Shown one piece after another: positions 1 to 6,071 of a stretch of DNA of 11,505 nt. The DNA comes from Bacillota bacterium (GTDB taxonomy: Bacteria > Bacillota_E > Sulfobacillia > Sulfobacillales > Sulfobacillaceae). Every line of letters starts with the position of its first letter. Within the stretch, counting starts at the first letter, position 1. A program made the position numbers and the translations under genes. Below the pieces are notes generated by a model. The model ran no database searches. It was not told the DNA's origin and saw only the letters and a list, made by a program, of their open reading frames with translations. The stretch lies in the NCBI GenBank assembly GCA_021802375.1, contig JAKAAL010000060.1, forward strand, positions 1-11,505, written 5' to 3'.

Positions 1-105
1 TGCCATAAAAAAGTTATCCACAGCCCGAATTTTCCGCACAGCGGAAAAGGCTCCAAAGCGAATGCTATTGACCTGCTCAAAAAGGCAATAGAGCGGCAAG
101 TGTAA
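1..105 (+). CDS. 3' end of a truncated gene, function unknown
   Basis: The first reading frame is open from base 1 to a TAA at 103-105 and gives the last 34 residues of a protein whose start lies outside the window. The tail is basic and ends in a probable amphipathic helix (NAIDLLKKAIERQV). That composition looks like real coding sequence, but 34 residues are too few to assign a family. A perfect DnaA-box-like TTATCCACA (14-22) and an 8-bp inverted repeat (30-37/41-48) fall inside this frame and are probably incidental. Confidence 0.5.
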   Translation, partial: CHKKVIHSPNFPHSGKGSKANAIDLLKKAIERQV

Positions 106-254
106 CCTCTCCTAATTTGTTGATCTCGGCGGGAGAACTTTGCAAATGGCTGATATTTTCAACCGCTTTTTTCCCTAGAGCCAACGTGGGCAATCCCTCA
201 TGTGGTGTTGGCTCAGGTCGAACGGTGTACCGTCATCCTGTCAGAACGTGCCGG

Positions 255-279
255 TATACTAATACCTAAAAACAAGAGG
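255..279 (+). promoter_or_regulatory. Possible -10 element and ribosome binding site of the 73-aa gene
   Basis: TATACT at 255-260 is a good -10 hexamer. It lies just upstream of an AAGAGG ribosome binding site (274-279), which stands 8 nt before the ATG at 288. No clear -35 hexamer is visible 16-18 nt upstream, so the promoter call is weak. The ribosome binding site is what favours ATG 288 over the in-frame GTG at 279, which overlaps it. Confidence 0.35.
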
Positions 280-287
280 TGTGGAAT

Positions 288-509
288 ATGGAAAACTGGC
301 CGGACCCTGATAGTCCGGAAATGGGTTATCTGATCGACCAATGGTTGGTGTCATTGCGGCAAGGAGGAATGAGCGCGCGGCAATCGGAACGGGTAGCGCG
401 AGCGCTGGCAAGAATATCTGAGCAAGGTTGGCAGGGAACCACGAAAGCGGAACAAGTCACCATTACATCATTTACGGCATGGCTACGAGCAGTAGGTACG
501 GGTAAATAG
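288..509 (+). CDS. 73-aa protein resembling a recombinase N-terminal (SAM-like) domain
   Basis: This is a small acidic-to-neutral helical protein of 73 aa. I chose the ATG at 288 because AAGAGG stands 8 nt upstream. The segment LIDQWLVSLRQGGMSARQSE, followed by a second helix and a short VTITSFTAWLRAV motif, has the helix pattern of the core-binding domain of XerC/D-type tyrosine recombinases: a first helix, a 'G-S-x-x-T'-like turn, a long second helix, then a short helix. The catalytic domain is absent and the protein ends where the third helix would be. It could be a truncated integrase, a free-standing DNA-binding domain, or an unrelated helical orphan. The family resemblance is judged by eye and is weak. 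A UUCG hairpin begins at its stop codon. Confidence 0.55.
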   Translation: MENWPDPDSPEMGYLIDQWLVSLRQGGMSARQSERVARALARISEQGWQGTTKAEQVTITSFTAWLRAVGTGK

Positions 510-522
510 GGTTTTCGAACCC
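509..522 (+). other. UUCG-tetraloop hairpin at the stop codon
   Basis: GGGTT-TTCG-AACCC is a perfect 5-bp stem closed by a TTCG tetraloop, starting on the last base of the stop codon of the 73-aa gene. No T-tract follows (AGCAGGAG), so it is not a standard intrinsic terminator. It could stabilise the 3' end of the message. Confidence 0.4.
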
Positions 523-737
523 AGCAGGAGTCTAATATTATGCTCCACCGTTACACTGGGGAGCGTCGGCAGCCAACCCTGTTACGGTATACTGGATTGG
601 GCCGGGTGGCGGTACGGTAATGGGTCGGAGGTGACACGGAACGCCCCCGTTGTCATTTCATTCGTGGATCTCTAGACCGAATTGGCCCGTAATTTCGATA
701 AGTTTGCCCATTAAGTGGGCGTTTTCGACCAGTAGCG
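523..737. other. Intergenic, no gene seen
   Basis: No convincing coding frame is visible here. A second TATACT (588-593) echoes the one at 255-260, but no gene start follows it. GCCCA-TTAAG-TGGGC (706-720) is a 5-bp inverted repeat followed by GTTTTCG. It could be a weak terminator or an operator for the promoter just downstream. Confidence 0.4.
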
Positions 738-746
738 TGGTAGAAT
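738..746 (+). promoter_or_regulatory. Extended -10 promoter for the 804/838 transcript
   Basis: TGGTAGAAT is a TGn extended -10 with the hexamer TAGAAT at 741-746. Transcription would start near 753. A small GGCAC-TTT-GTGCC hairpin (762-774) follows, then GGAGG (791-795) and ATG at 804. There is no good -35 at normal spacing, which is tolerable for an extended -10 promoter. Confidence 0.4.
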
Positions 747-803
747 ACAGAGGAAAACATTGGCACTTTGTGCCTACCTATCACAAACGAGGAGGTTATA
801 ATC

Positions 804-896
804 ATGGAAATTATGGACCGTAGGCGCTGGCGGACTAATGGCAAAGCCGACTTTGCGATTTGTTCCCTTGGAAAAAAGGCACCCCGAGGACGCTAA
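804..896 (+). CDS. 30-aa frame behind a strong ribosome binding site; leader peptide or frameshift relic
   Basis: GAGGAGG (789-795) stands 8 nt before ATG 804, the best initiation signal in this part of the window. The frame it opens runs only 30 codons to TAA 894-896 and overlaps the start of the longer frame at 838 in a different phase. The peptide is Arg-rich and looks like out-of-frame translation. Skipping one base near 817 would join ATG 804 to the long frame and give a continuous N-terminus (MEIMTVGAGGLMAKPTLRF). Either the long gene carries a frameshift, or this is a short leader frame that limits its translation. Confidence 0.35.
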   Translation: MEIMDRRRWRTNGKADFAICSLGKKAPRGR

Positions 897-1128
897 AATT
901 CTTGCAGAAGTCGTAGCTTCCATGGAAACCCTGGGTCGATTTTGCTTTGAGGTGGCACACCGAATGCAGAATGGTTTTTCAGCCGCGTACATTAACGAGA
1001 GCCACAATGTTGCAAACACTTTCTACCAAGATATCCTTAATTTGGGGACGCCGGACCCCGACTCGGTTTGGCAAGTCGCCTGTCGTTTTGCGGTGGTCCT
1101 TACGCTTGCTGCTCCAATATTTCCTTGA
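838..1128 (+). CDS. Orphan helical protein, possibly 5'-frameshifted and 3'-truncated
   Basis: The frame from ATG 838 gives 96 aa with no recognised domain. Residues 12-75 (PEDAKILAEVVASMETLGRF onward) look like a genuine helical protein. Only a weak GGCGG precedes ATG 838. The strong ribosome binding site belongs to ATG 804 in another frame, and the 838 frame is open upstream to 802 with plausible sequence (WKLWTVGAGG). The last 29 bases (1100-1128) overlap the 3' end of the methyltransferase gene on the opposite strand, and the final residues (FAVVLTLAAPIFP) read like antisense of that gene. The original C-terminus may therefore have been lost when the restriction-modification cassette landed. 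I see no basis for naming a function. Confidence 0.45.
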   Translation: MAKPTLRFVPLEKRHPEDAKILAEVVASMETLGRFCFEVAHRMQNGFSAAYINESHNVANTFYQDILNLGTPDPDSVWQVACRFAVVLTLAAPIFP

Positions 1129-3235
1129 GTTGTTGTAAACGATCTTCTACCTGCTCAAAGTTGAGGGGAGCGCCGGAAAGTGAGACCAATAGTTGCGCAG
1201 CTATAATCACAAACTGATCAGCCACCGAAATCTGCATTCCGACCTTCTCCAACATATGCCAGACACGTTTAGCACCGTCAAAAATCGTGGATACATTAAG
1301 ATTAGGTGTAGTCGGCGATGGTTGAGTCACTTTCTTACGGCAAACAAGAATGGCGTCTAAGTTAATCGGCTCTTTCGTCCCGGATTTCGGGCTCGCCGCT
1401 CGTAGTTCAGCATGTACTGGATAGGTGGTAACTATCATGAGCCCAGCTTTAGTAATCGCATCATAAATGGCCGCCCACCCATCTGGACGAGAATGGTGAA
1501 AACTAAAGACGAGAATCCCATCGCCTTTCATGACTCGGCGGCATTCTGAAAAAACATTACGGAGTTGGTGCGCGAATACCCTAGGATCCTTGTGCTGTAC
1601 TTCGCCTGAACGGGACGAATCTTGCGTATTAAAAAACTGATAACGATCCTTAAGAACAGGCGCAAGCCAAGCGAAAAAGAAATCACTTAACTCGCTGTAA
1701 TGTACGAAATCGAAGTACGGGGGATCGGTGATGACGGCATCTACAGTGTTACTAGGAATAGGAAGACTTTGCCCATCCCCGTTCAAAATGAGGCCATTTT
1801 TTTGACCCTGATTAAACTCCTCCCACGAACTAGTTAGCGAAACGTTGATGGGATTACTGACCGTCACTTTTTGACTACCAGAAGCCCCGTTGTTTATATC
1901 GATGGAAATCTCGAAGGGGTCATCCAGATAACGCTTTGCCCTGACAAGACGTGACTCAAACAGGGAAACAAAGGTACCGCTACTTTTATTCGTTCCCCAA
2001 ACGCTGTTCTCCAGTGGCATCCGTTCGGGCTTTAGGATGTGATGGGAAAACATATGGCGGACAGCCCCACTCCCCTCACCTTTGAAACTGCAAAACATGT
2101 TATTGAACTCTAGGGTACTGGAAAAAAGACATAACATCTGATCTCGAATCAACTCATCTTCTAACCGTAAGATGCCCCTTAGCAACAACCCCAAGGAAAG
2201 AAGTTGCCGGGAGTTGAAAAAGTCCCGCCATTGTAGGAAATTATATCCGCGAGCTTGGTCAGTGTTGTACCCGGGCCTGACGCCCATCGTAGGCAGTGGT
2301 AAATCCTCGATCGCGAGTCGCCGTTCAGCCTCCTTATAAAGTTCTTCGTCTTCTGACGAGACGGGCAAGTATACCTTCTCCCCTGATAAACGACGAACAA
2401 GCATGGCATACATTCGGTGTCCCGGTGGGCGACCGTCGGTTGGTAGAAGGTCTTTAATCCGATAACGCTTTCCGTTTTGACCCGTCACATATTGCCCTGA
2501 TACCGGTCCTTTCTGGGGATTAAATTCAGTTTGGCAATAAGAACACCGTATAAGGACCGAATCATATCGGTCCTCAAGCACCTTCCAGCAACTTGGACAA
2601 ATCACTTGCGCCTTCGGCTTCTTTTTTGGATAGGCATCTTGACTAAACACATACTTGTCAAATAACGGGATTTCCTCGCCATCCGGTGTCACAACATATT
2701 TGACCCAAAAATAATAAAGAACAGGAATTACTTCATTGGTTTCGGAATCACGCGTTTGATAATACCGTTTTATGTCAAGGGCAACTTCCTGTTCAAGCGT
2801 CTCTAATGCCCTTTTTAATTCTGTTTCACGAACACGTGTTAGCGATTGGCGCACCAGAAACGTAGAAACTGGATTGATGTCTGTTCCAATCACTTTGCAA
2901 CCCATTTTCAATGCTTCTCCAAGGGTAGTCCCGCTACCCATAAATGGATCTAGTACCACACGCCCCTGAAAATCTTGTTTGCGATAAAACTCGCGCCATA
3001 TATCCGTTTTAGGATCGCTCAATGCTCCCAGGGTAATCGCGCGAAACACCGATCCCAGGCGAGTCGCCCACCACTTGTGAATATGATAGATCGGACGGTT
3101 TATCTCTTTGCGCCAGCTTTCACGCTCTGCGAGCTGACTAATTTGCACAAAGGGAAAATCAGAGTCGAATGCCGTCAATCGGCACTCTTGCGCGACTTCA
3201 AATTGTTCTACGGGCTGTTGCCTGGATGTATTCAC
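1100..3235 (-). CDS. Zn-ribbon DNA methyltransferase (COG1743/DUF1156-like)
   Basis: This 711-aa protein is the modification enzyme of the cassette, transferring a methyl group from AdoMet to an amino group in DNA. Adenine is the likely target by family. Visible landmarks: an N-terminal HIHKWWATR (51-59) typical of DUF1156 proteins; AdoMet motif I DPFMGSGTT (96-104) followed by GTDINP (117-122); a four-cysteine Zn ribbon, C213/C216/C231/C234; the conserved FNNMFCSFKGEG region (378-388); and catalytic motif IV DPPYFDF (504-510). Motif I precedes motif IV, with a long insert carrying the Zn ribbon between them. The start is GTG at 3235, with GGAGG 4 nt upstream and inside the preceding gene. 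GTGA (3232-3235) is shared with that gene's stop, so translation is probably coupled. The gene is complete and ends convergently into the orphan frame at 838-1128. Target sequence unknown. Confidence 0.9.
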   Translation of the reverse strand: MNTSRQQPVEQFEVAQECRLTAFDSDFPFVQISQLAERESWRKEINRPIYHIHKWWATRLGSVFRAITLGALSDPKTDIWREFYRKQDFQGRVVLDPFMGSGTTLGEALKMGCKVIGTDINPVSTFLVRQSLTRVRETELKRALETLEQEVALDIKRYYQTRDSETNEVIPVLYYFWVKYVVTPDGEEIPLFDKYVFSQDAYPKKKPKAQVICPSCWKVLEDRYDSVLIRCSYCQTEFNPQKGPVSGQYVTGQNGKRYRIKDLLPTDGRPPGHRMYAMLVRRLSGEKVYLPVSSEDEELYKEAERRLAIEDLPLPTMGVRPGYNTDQARGYNFLQWRDFFNSRQLLSLGLLLRGILRLEDELIRDQMLCLFSSTLEFNNMFCSFKGEGSGAVRHMFSHHILKPERMPLENSVWGTNKSSGTFVSLFESRLVRAKRYLDDPFEISIDINNGASGSQKVTVSNPINVSLTSSWEEFNQGQKNGLILNGDGQSLPIPSNTVDAVITDPPYFDFVHYSELSDFFFAWLAPVLKDRYQFFNTQDSSRSGEVQHKDPRVFAHQLRNVFSECRRVMKGDGILVFSFHHSRPDGWAAIYDAITKAGLMIVTTYPVHAELRAASPKSGTKEPINLDAILVCRKKVTQPSPTTPNLNVSTIFDGAKRVWHMLEKVGMQISVADQFVIIAAQLLVSLSGAPLNFEQVEDRLQQLKEILEQQA

Positions 3236-4044
3236 TCGTCCTCCGCCTCATTGTCCTCTCTAGCATTGGCCAAATCCTCAATAAGTGAAACCGGCTTTGG
3301 AGATTGCGATGTGAGCCGGTAGGCGATAAAGCTATGCTGCTTGCCAGCATCAGGGTTTGGCATCGTTTCGGCAATCAGGATATTTGACCTCAAGTCGGAC
3401 TTATACCCTACCACGAGCTCTTTAGCCTCCGTTCGAATAAGGTGTCCGACTGTCTGAAAGCGAACATCGATAGGAAAATTTTCTGGAAGTATTAGCGTCA
3501 TCACACCTGTAGTGCCATTAGCCAATGCAAACGGCGTAGGAGCAACGTACATCTTGCGATCTCGGATCATAATATCGCCATAGCTTCCAAAGCCCTTTAC
3601 GTGCTTATTTTTGTGAACATAATTGTGGTCAGCATTGAGAAAATCCCCGTGGCAAACAACCATGTCGATGACAGGGTACTCGATGTTCCCTTTACCATTT
3701 TTCGGGTAGTCTGAGAGGTCGGCTGGATAGCGACCAAATACGTAGAATATATCCCGCCCGTTGTGGTGCCCAGACGGAACCTGACTATTCGCATCGTAGT
3801 CACGTTCTCTTCCAGGCCACGCTAGCCCTTTTGTTTCATATCCCTCCGTAACACTGACCATGCGAAAATCGGGGTAAGTGTTGCGGAGCGGAGAATCGAA
3901 GTGTAAATTAAGCGATTCGAGCCGTTCTTGGAACCAGTTCTGAAAGTGAAACTCTTTATCCTTTGCACTTACTGATTTGATAAGAACGCCTTCCTGCACG
4001 GCCTGTACACATGAAGCAAAAATATCTAAACATGTTGTGGCCAC
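3232..4044 (-). CDS. Probable PD-(D/E)XK restriction endonuclease
   Basis: This 270-aa protein is likely the DNA-cleaving subunit paired with the methyltransferase. The nuclease core is visible as PDF (58-60) followed ten residues later by ETK (70-72). That is the D...ExK constellation of the PD-(D/E)XK superfamily, in which D59, E70 and K72 would bind the metal and activate water. The upstream helix with E31 and E40 could supply the additional acidic residue. The rest (for example HHNGRDIFYVFGRYPA and VIDMVVCHGDFLNAD) is not a motif I can name. The start is GTG at 4044 with GAGGT 7 nt upstream; the nearby ATG at 4033 is out of frame. It follows the HNH gene by 78 bp and overlaps the methyltransferase by GTGA. 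The nuclease call rests on motif spacing plus the methylase neighbour. An accessory DNA-binding subunit is the main alternative. Confidence 0.7.
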   Translation of the reverse strand: MATTCLDIFASCVQAVQEGVLIKSVSAKDKEFHFQNWFQERLESLNLHFDSPLRNTYPDFRMVSVTEGYETKGLAWPGRERDYDANSQVPSGHHNGRDIFYVFGRYPADLSDYPKNGKGNIEYPVIDMVVCHGDFLNADHNYVHKNKHVKGFGSYGDIMIRDRKMYVAPTPFALANGTTGVMTLILPENFPIDVRFQTVGHLIRTEAKELVVGYKSDLRSNILIAETMPNPDAGKQHSFIAYRLTSQSPKPVSLIEDLANAREDNEAEDE

Positions 4045-4122
4045 TATAAAACCTCATTTCTACAGTAATCCTCATCTATATTCTACATTAAAAGGGAAAC
4101 CGCTTGCCAAAAGCAGCAATAC

Positions 4123-4437
4123 TTATGGCCTGTTATTAGTGGTAGTTCTGACATTATGTTCACCTTGGGATCGAACACGGCAAACCAGTCGCCCTGATTG
4201 TCTTGCGGCATTGTTTTCCCACTGCAACGGGCGCAAGTTGGTCAACCCATCGGATCCTCCACTCGCGGCTGGCTTGATATGGTCGATTTCCCACCCAAAG
4301 TCTGACTCTCGATTACCATACTCTTCCCATTGCATCCAAGCAGAGCACTCATCCTGACGGTATTTTTTCGGATCATATCCCGACACTGGTTTTCCTTTTT
4401 GCCATACCGAATAAATGGTTTCATTAGAAAATGCCAT
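4123..4437 (-). CDS. Small HNH endonuclease
   Basis: This is a 104-aa HNH protein, a metal-dependent nuclease fold. The motif is EIDHIKPAASGGSDGLTNLR (50-69) followed by PLQWENNAARQ: D52/H53, N67 and N76 occupy the H-N-N/H positions. Small proteins with the pattern GYDP..YR.D.C.AWM...YGNR.S.FGWEIDHI are widespread as free-standing HNH proteins, and residues 20-53 fit it closely. I start at ATG 4437 because GAGGAGG lies about 10 nt upstream. The open frame continues upstream to 4509, but that part has no start signal. As first gene of the cassette it could be a second nuclease, for instance cutting unmodified or foreign DNA, or a passenger. The C-terminal tail after residue 87 is Arg/Thr/Asn-rich and may be variable. 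Confidence 0.85.
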   Translation of the reverse strand: MAFSNETIYSVWQKGKPVSGYDPKKYRQDECSAWMQWEEYGNRESDFGWEIDHIKPAASGGSDGLTNLRPLQWENNAARQSGRLVCRVRSQGEHNVRTTTNNRP

Positions 4438-4589
4438 GTTTAGAATTTCCTCCTCCCTCGTGGTTTGGGCTCTTCTCGCATAAAGTCTGCAATATGAAGC
4501 CGATAACAAATTCCAAGCACCACCAAGATTTAATTATTGTTTGCTTAATCGATTGAGGATCACCTCCCCACCGACCCTATTTCGAATTT

Positions 4590-4619
4590 ATATTACATCA
4601 ATCTGCAACCATTGACCAA
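4590..4619 (-). promoter_or_regulatory. Candidate promoter of the restriction-modification operon
   Basis: On the minus strand, TTGGTC (4619-4614) and TAATAT (4595-4590) form a -35/-10 pair with an 18-nt spacer. This would give a leader of about 145 nt before the HNH start. The -35 lies inside an 8-bp inverted repeat arm (4615-4622), so a repressor bound there could block transcription. Confidence 0.4.
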
Positions 4620-4642
4620 CCAAGAAAGACTTCGTGGTTGGT
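4615..4642. repeat. 8-bp inverted repeat at the operon promoter
   Basis: ACCAACCA (4615-4622) and TGGTTGGT (4635-4642) are perfect inverted arms separated by 12 nt, one arm overlapping the -35. It could be an operator or a hairpin in a plus-strand transcript. No controller (C) protein gene is seen nearby. Confidence 0.55.
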
Positions 4643-4687
4643 ACGGCTTGTAGTGTATCGAAAACGAAGTCGTTATTGGTACAGCTT
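4638..4687. repeat. Direct repeat TTGGTACrGCTT
   Basis: TTGGTACGGCTT (4638-4649) recurs as TTGGTACAGCTT (4676-4687), 11 of 12 bases identical at a 38-bp period. The first copy shares its start with the right arm of the adjacent inverted repeat. It may be a protein binding site array or the edge of a small duplication. Confidence 0.45.
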
Positions 4688-4716
4688 ATGATAACGATGG
4701 GAGGCCCAACTGATGC

Positions 4717-4750
4717 GGGTTTCCGGCCGCGCTGTGGAACCCCCTTTTTT
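4717..4750 (+). terminator. Possible intrinsic terminator, plus strand
   Basis: GGGTTTCC (4717-4724) pairs with GGAACCC (4736-4742) with one bulged T, followed by CC and six T (4745-4750). The shape is right for a plus-strand terminator, but no plus-strand gene ends just before it. It may be a relic or may insulate the promoter region. Confidence 0.35.
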
Positions 4751-4780
4751 AGTACACCTATTCGTCGCCTAGCCGTCCTA

Positions 4781-4801
4781 TTCCCTACTGCGTTCCCTAC
4801 T
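4781..4801. repeat. Tandem 9-bp repeat beside the recombinase stop codon
   Basis: TTCCCTACT occurs at 4781-4789 and again at 4793-4801, a 12-bp period, ending 3 bp before the 3' end of the serine recombinase gene. It may mark an element edge or be chance. Confidence 0.4.
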
Positions 4802-4804
4802 CTC

Positions 4805-5410
4805 TCAATTCCCCTCTTTAACCGCCTTTTGCAGCGTCGCTAGAGCCACTCCGGGCTGCTTGGCCGCCTGACGATAGCTGAGACTACCACTCCGCACTGC
4901 GTGAACCGCCTGTCTCAGTTGCTCCGCCCGACGGGGATTATCTGTGACTTTCGGACGCCCAATGCGTTTGCCCTCCTTCTTCGCCCGCTCCATCCCTGCG
5001 GTGACTCGTTCTCGAATCAGCTCCAGTTCAAACTTCGCTAAGCTCGCCAACAAATTCAACAATAAGCGGCCCAAGGTGGTGGTGGTATCGAACCCTTCTT
5101 GGGCACTCAAAAATCCGATCCCTAAGGGATTCCAGACCGCAAGTGTATCATGCATGTGTTTCACAGAGCGAAACGCCCGGTCCAATTTGAAGACCAATAC
5201 CGCATCAAACTTACGCCGGACCCCATCATCCAGCAACTGCCGCCACGCAATCCGGCGATACAGATCATTCGCACTCGCCTGATCGACATAGACTTTCGCG
5301 ATATGCCAATCTCCGTGGACTCTCCGAACATCGCGTAACCGCAACAGTTGCGTCTCCAGATTTTGGTCCTTGTCCTGCGTACTCACCCGGGCATATAAGG
5401 CCAGGCGCAT
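4805..5410 (-). CDS. Serine recombinase of the resolvase/invertase family
   Basis: This 201-aa site-specific recombinase cuts both strands through a serine-phosphate link and rejoins them after rotation. The N-terminal catalytic domain shows LYARVST (Y6, R8, nucleophile S10) and LDRAFR (76-81: D77, R78, R81), the expected active-site set. The conserved region GFDTTTTLGRLLLNLLASLA (106-125) and long helix E (127-148) follow. A Hin-like basic linker (GKRIGRPKV, 147-155) and a C-terminal helix-turn-helix (SYRQAAKQPGVALATLQKAV, 178-197) complete the protein. Length and order match Tn3 resolvase/Pin-type enzymes. AAAGGAG precedes two in-frame ATGs. I chose 5410 (spacing 9); ATG 5416 (spacing 3) would add two residues. 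The start overlaps the stop of the 55-aa gene upstream, so the two are probably co-translated. A close but truncated homologue lies at 7987-8386 in the same orientation. Confidence 0.93.
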   Translation of the reverse strand: MRLALYARVSTQDKDQNLETQLLRLRDVRRVHGDWHIAKVYVDQASANDLYRRIAWRQLLDDGVRRKFDAVLVFKLDRAFRSVKHMHDTLAVWNPLGIGFLSAQEGFDTTTTLGRLLLNLLASLAKFELELIRERVTAGMERAKKEGKRIGRPKVTDNPRRAEQLRQAVHAVRSGSLSYRQAAKQPGVALATLQKAVKEGN

Positions 5411-5415
5411 CGTCA

Positions 5416-5583
5416 TCAACTCCTTTTGTAGGATTCGACAGCCGCCGATAGCAAAAGAACAGCGGCATCCCAAATCGGGTCCCCGGGGCCCACACCCCCC
5501 GCCTGCAAGGTCTCTGGATGGAGCGTGTTGGCATGGCGAATGATGACAATGAACAGATAAGTGGTTTCCAAGGGTGTGGCCAT
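5416..5583 (-). CDS. Small 55-aa gene coupled to the serine recombinase
   Basis: The frame runs from ATG 5583 (AGGAG 11 nt upstream) to TGA 5416-5418, which overlaps the first possible ATG of the recombinase. The product has a hydrophobic stretch (TTYLFIVII) and an Ala/Leu-rich C-terminal helix (DPIWDAAVLLLSAAVESYKR). No family is recognised. The frame stays open upstream to about 5691, so it could be the C-terminal piece of a larger gene broken by frameshift, whose N-terminal part is the 5649-5828 frame. It may be a real small protein or a relic. Confidence 0.4.
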   Translation of the reverse strand: MATPLETTYLFIVIIRHANTLHPETLQAGGVGPGDPIWDAAVLLLSAAVESYKRS

Positions 5584-5648
5584 GATGGCCGTCACTCCTA
5601 CGTGCAACAAGAAAAACCGCGCATCGCACGAAGGTAGCGCCGCATGTA

Positions 5649-5828
5649 TTAGACCATGCTGGTACTGATCCGAATATGGTATAGGGCACAAAACAAGTGT
5701 TGCCGCATCGATTTGCCCTGCAATGCTTCCAGATAAGCGTTATTGTCAAGGACAATGTAAATTTGCTCACTCGAACTTGAACAGGAGACATTTGGCACAT
5801 TATGATACAAATACCGAACATGTCCCAC
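5649..5828 (-). pseudogene. Possible N-terminal fragment of a broken gene (PIN-like?)
   Basis: A minus-strand frame ending at TAA 5651-5649 contains IYIVLDNNAYLEALQGKSMR. This resembles the first beta strand and acidic motif of PIN-domain ribonuclease toxins (typically I-V-L-D-T-N-V-x-L-x-x-L). No start codon with a ribosome binding site is evident. Joined to the frame at 5416-5691, the total would be about 125-130 aa, a normal PIN-domain length, but the second half lacks the usual late acidic motif. Very tentative. Confidence 0.2.
5742..5756. repeat. 15-bp palindromic site ATTGTC-AAG-GACAAT
   Basis: Perfect 6-bp arms separated by 3 nt lie 160 bp upstream of the 55-aa gene. On the minus strand the site contains TTGACA, a consensus -35, but no good -10 follows 16-18 nt later. 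It could be an operator or a recombination crossover site. Confidence 0.4.
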
Positions 5829-5869
5829 GCCTCATGAAAAGAGGAGAAGTGAGCTTGACATGGTACAAT

Positions 5870-5907
5870 AAGGGCGAACGCCTCTTATGGCAGAGGGGTT
5901 CGCCCTT
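5870..5907 (-). terminator. Strong hairpin ending the TIR-like/glycine-zipper operon
   Basis: AAGGGCGAAC (5870-5879) pairs with GTTCGCCCTT (5898-5907), and after one G-G mismatch CCTCT (5881-5885) pairs with AGAGG (5892-5896) around a 6-nt loop. On the minus strand the stem ends in CTTATTGT, a weak T-tract, 5 nt after the stop of the 43-aa gene. Position and stability fit a terminator. Confidence 0.75.
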
Positions 5908-5911
5908 CGTC

Positions 5912-6043
5912 TTAGAATTGGCGAGCAATCCAGTGTCCGAGCGCGGTACCGATGAGTGCGCCAACGGGGCCTCCGATAACAGTACCAACCCCGGCCCCAA
6001 TGGCCGCTCCCACGGCCTGTTGGATTCGTTTATTCGGTTGCAT
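5912..6043 (-). CDS. 43-aa glycine-zipper membrane peptide
   Basis: This short gene has the best ribosome binding site in the window, AAAGGAGGTGA (6058-6048), 7 nt before ATG 6043. The basic, polar N-terminus (residues 1-10) is followed by one hydrophobic segment with glycine at 12, 16, 20, 24, 28, 32 and 36: seven glycines exactly four apart, with extra Gly at 18 and 25 and Pro at 26. This GxxxG ladder is a glycine zipper, known to drive tight helix packing in membranes and seen in channel-forming peptides, some bacteriocins and membrane-anchoring segments. The C-terminus is HWIARQF. The gene follows the TIR-like gene by 28 bp and ends 5 bp before the hairpin at 5870-5907, so it is the last gene of that operon. 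A pore or an interaction partner for the C-terminal membrane helix of its neighbour are inferences. No export signal or bacteriocin transporter is visible. Confidence 0.85.
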   Translation of the reverse strand: MQPNKRIQQAVGAAIGAGVGTVIGGPVGALIGTALGHWIARQF

Positions 6044-6071
6044 GATCTCACCTCCTTTCATAGCACGACGC

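Noticed and set aside
14..48. Perfect DnaA box (TTATCCACA) next to an inverted repeat, suggesting a replication origin
   Set aside because: Both lie within an open reading frame ending at 105. There is only one box, no AT-rich region with further boxes, and no replication gene nearby.
509..524. tRNA T-arm-like GGGTTTTCGAACCC as an att site remnant
   Set aside because: The stem pairs around a TTCG tetraloop rather than a 7-nt T loop, and no acceptor stem or CCA end accompanies it.
5417..5821. N-terminal extension of the serine recombinase to 5821
   Set aside because: The upstream residues are Cys/His/Gly-rich and read like an out-of-frame shadow. The ribosome binding site and family length both place the start at 5410-5416.
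5855..5869. TTGACA and TACAAT on the plus strand as a promoter
   Set aside because: Only 3 nt separate the hexamers, far too few for sigma-A recognition, and no plus-strand gene follows.
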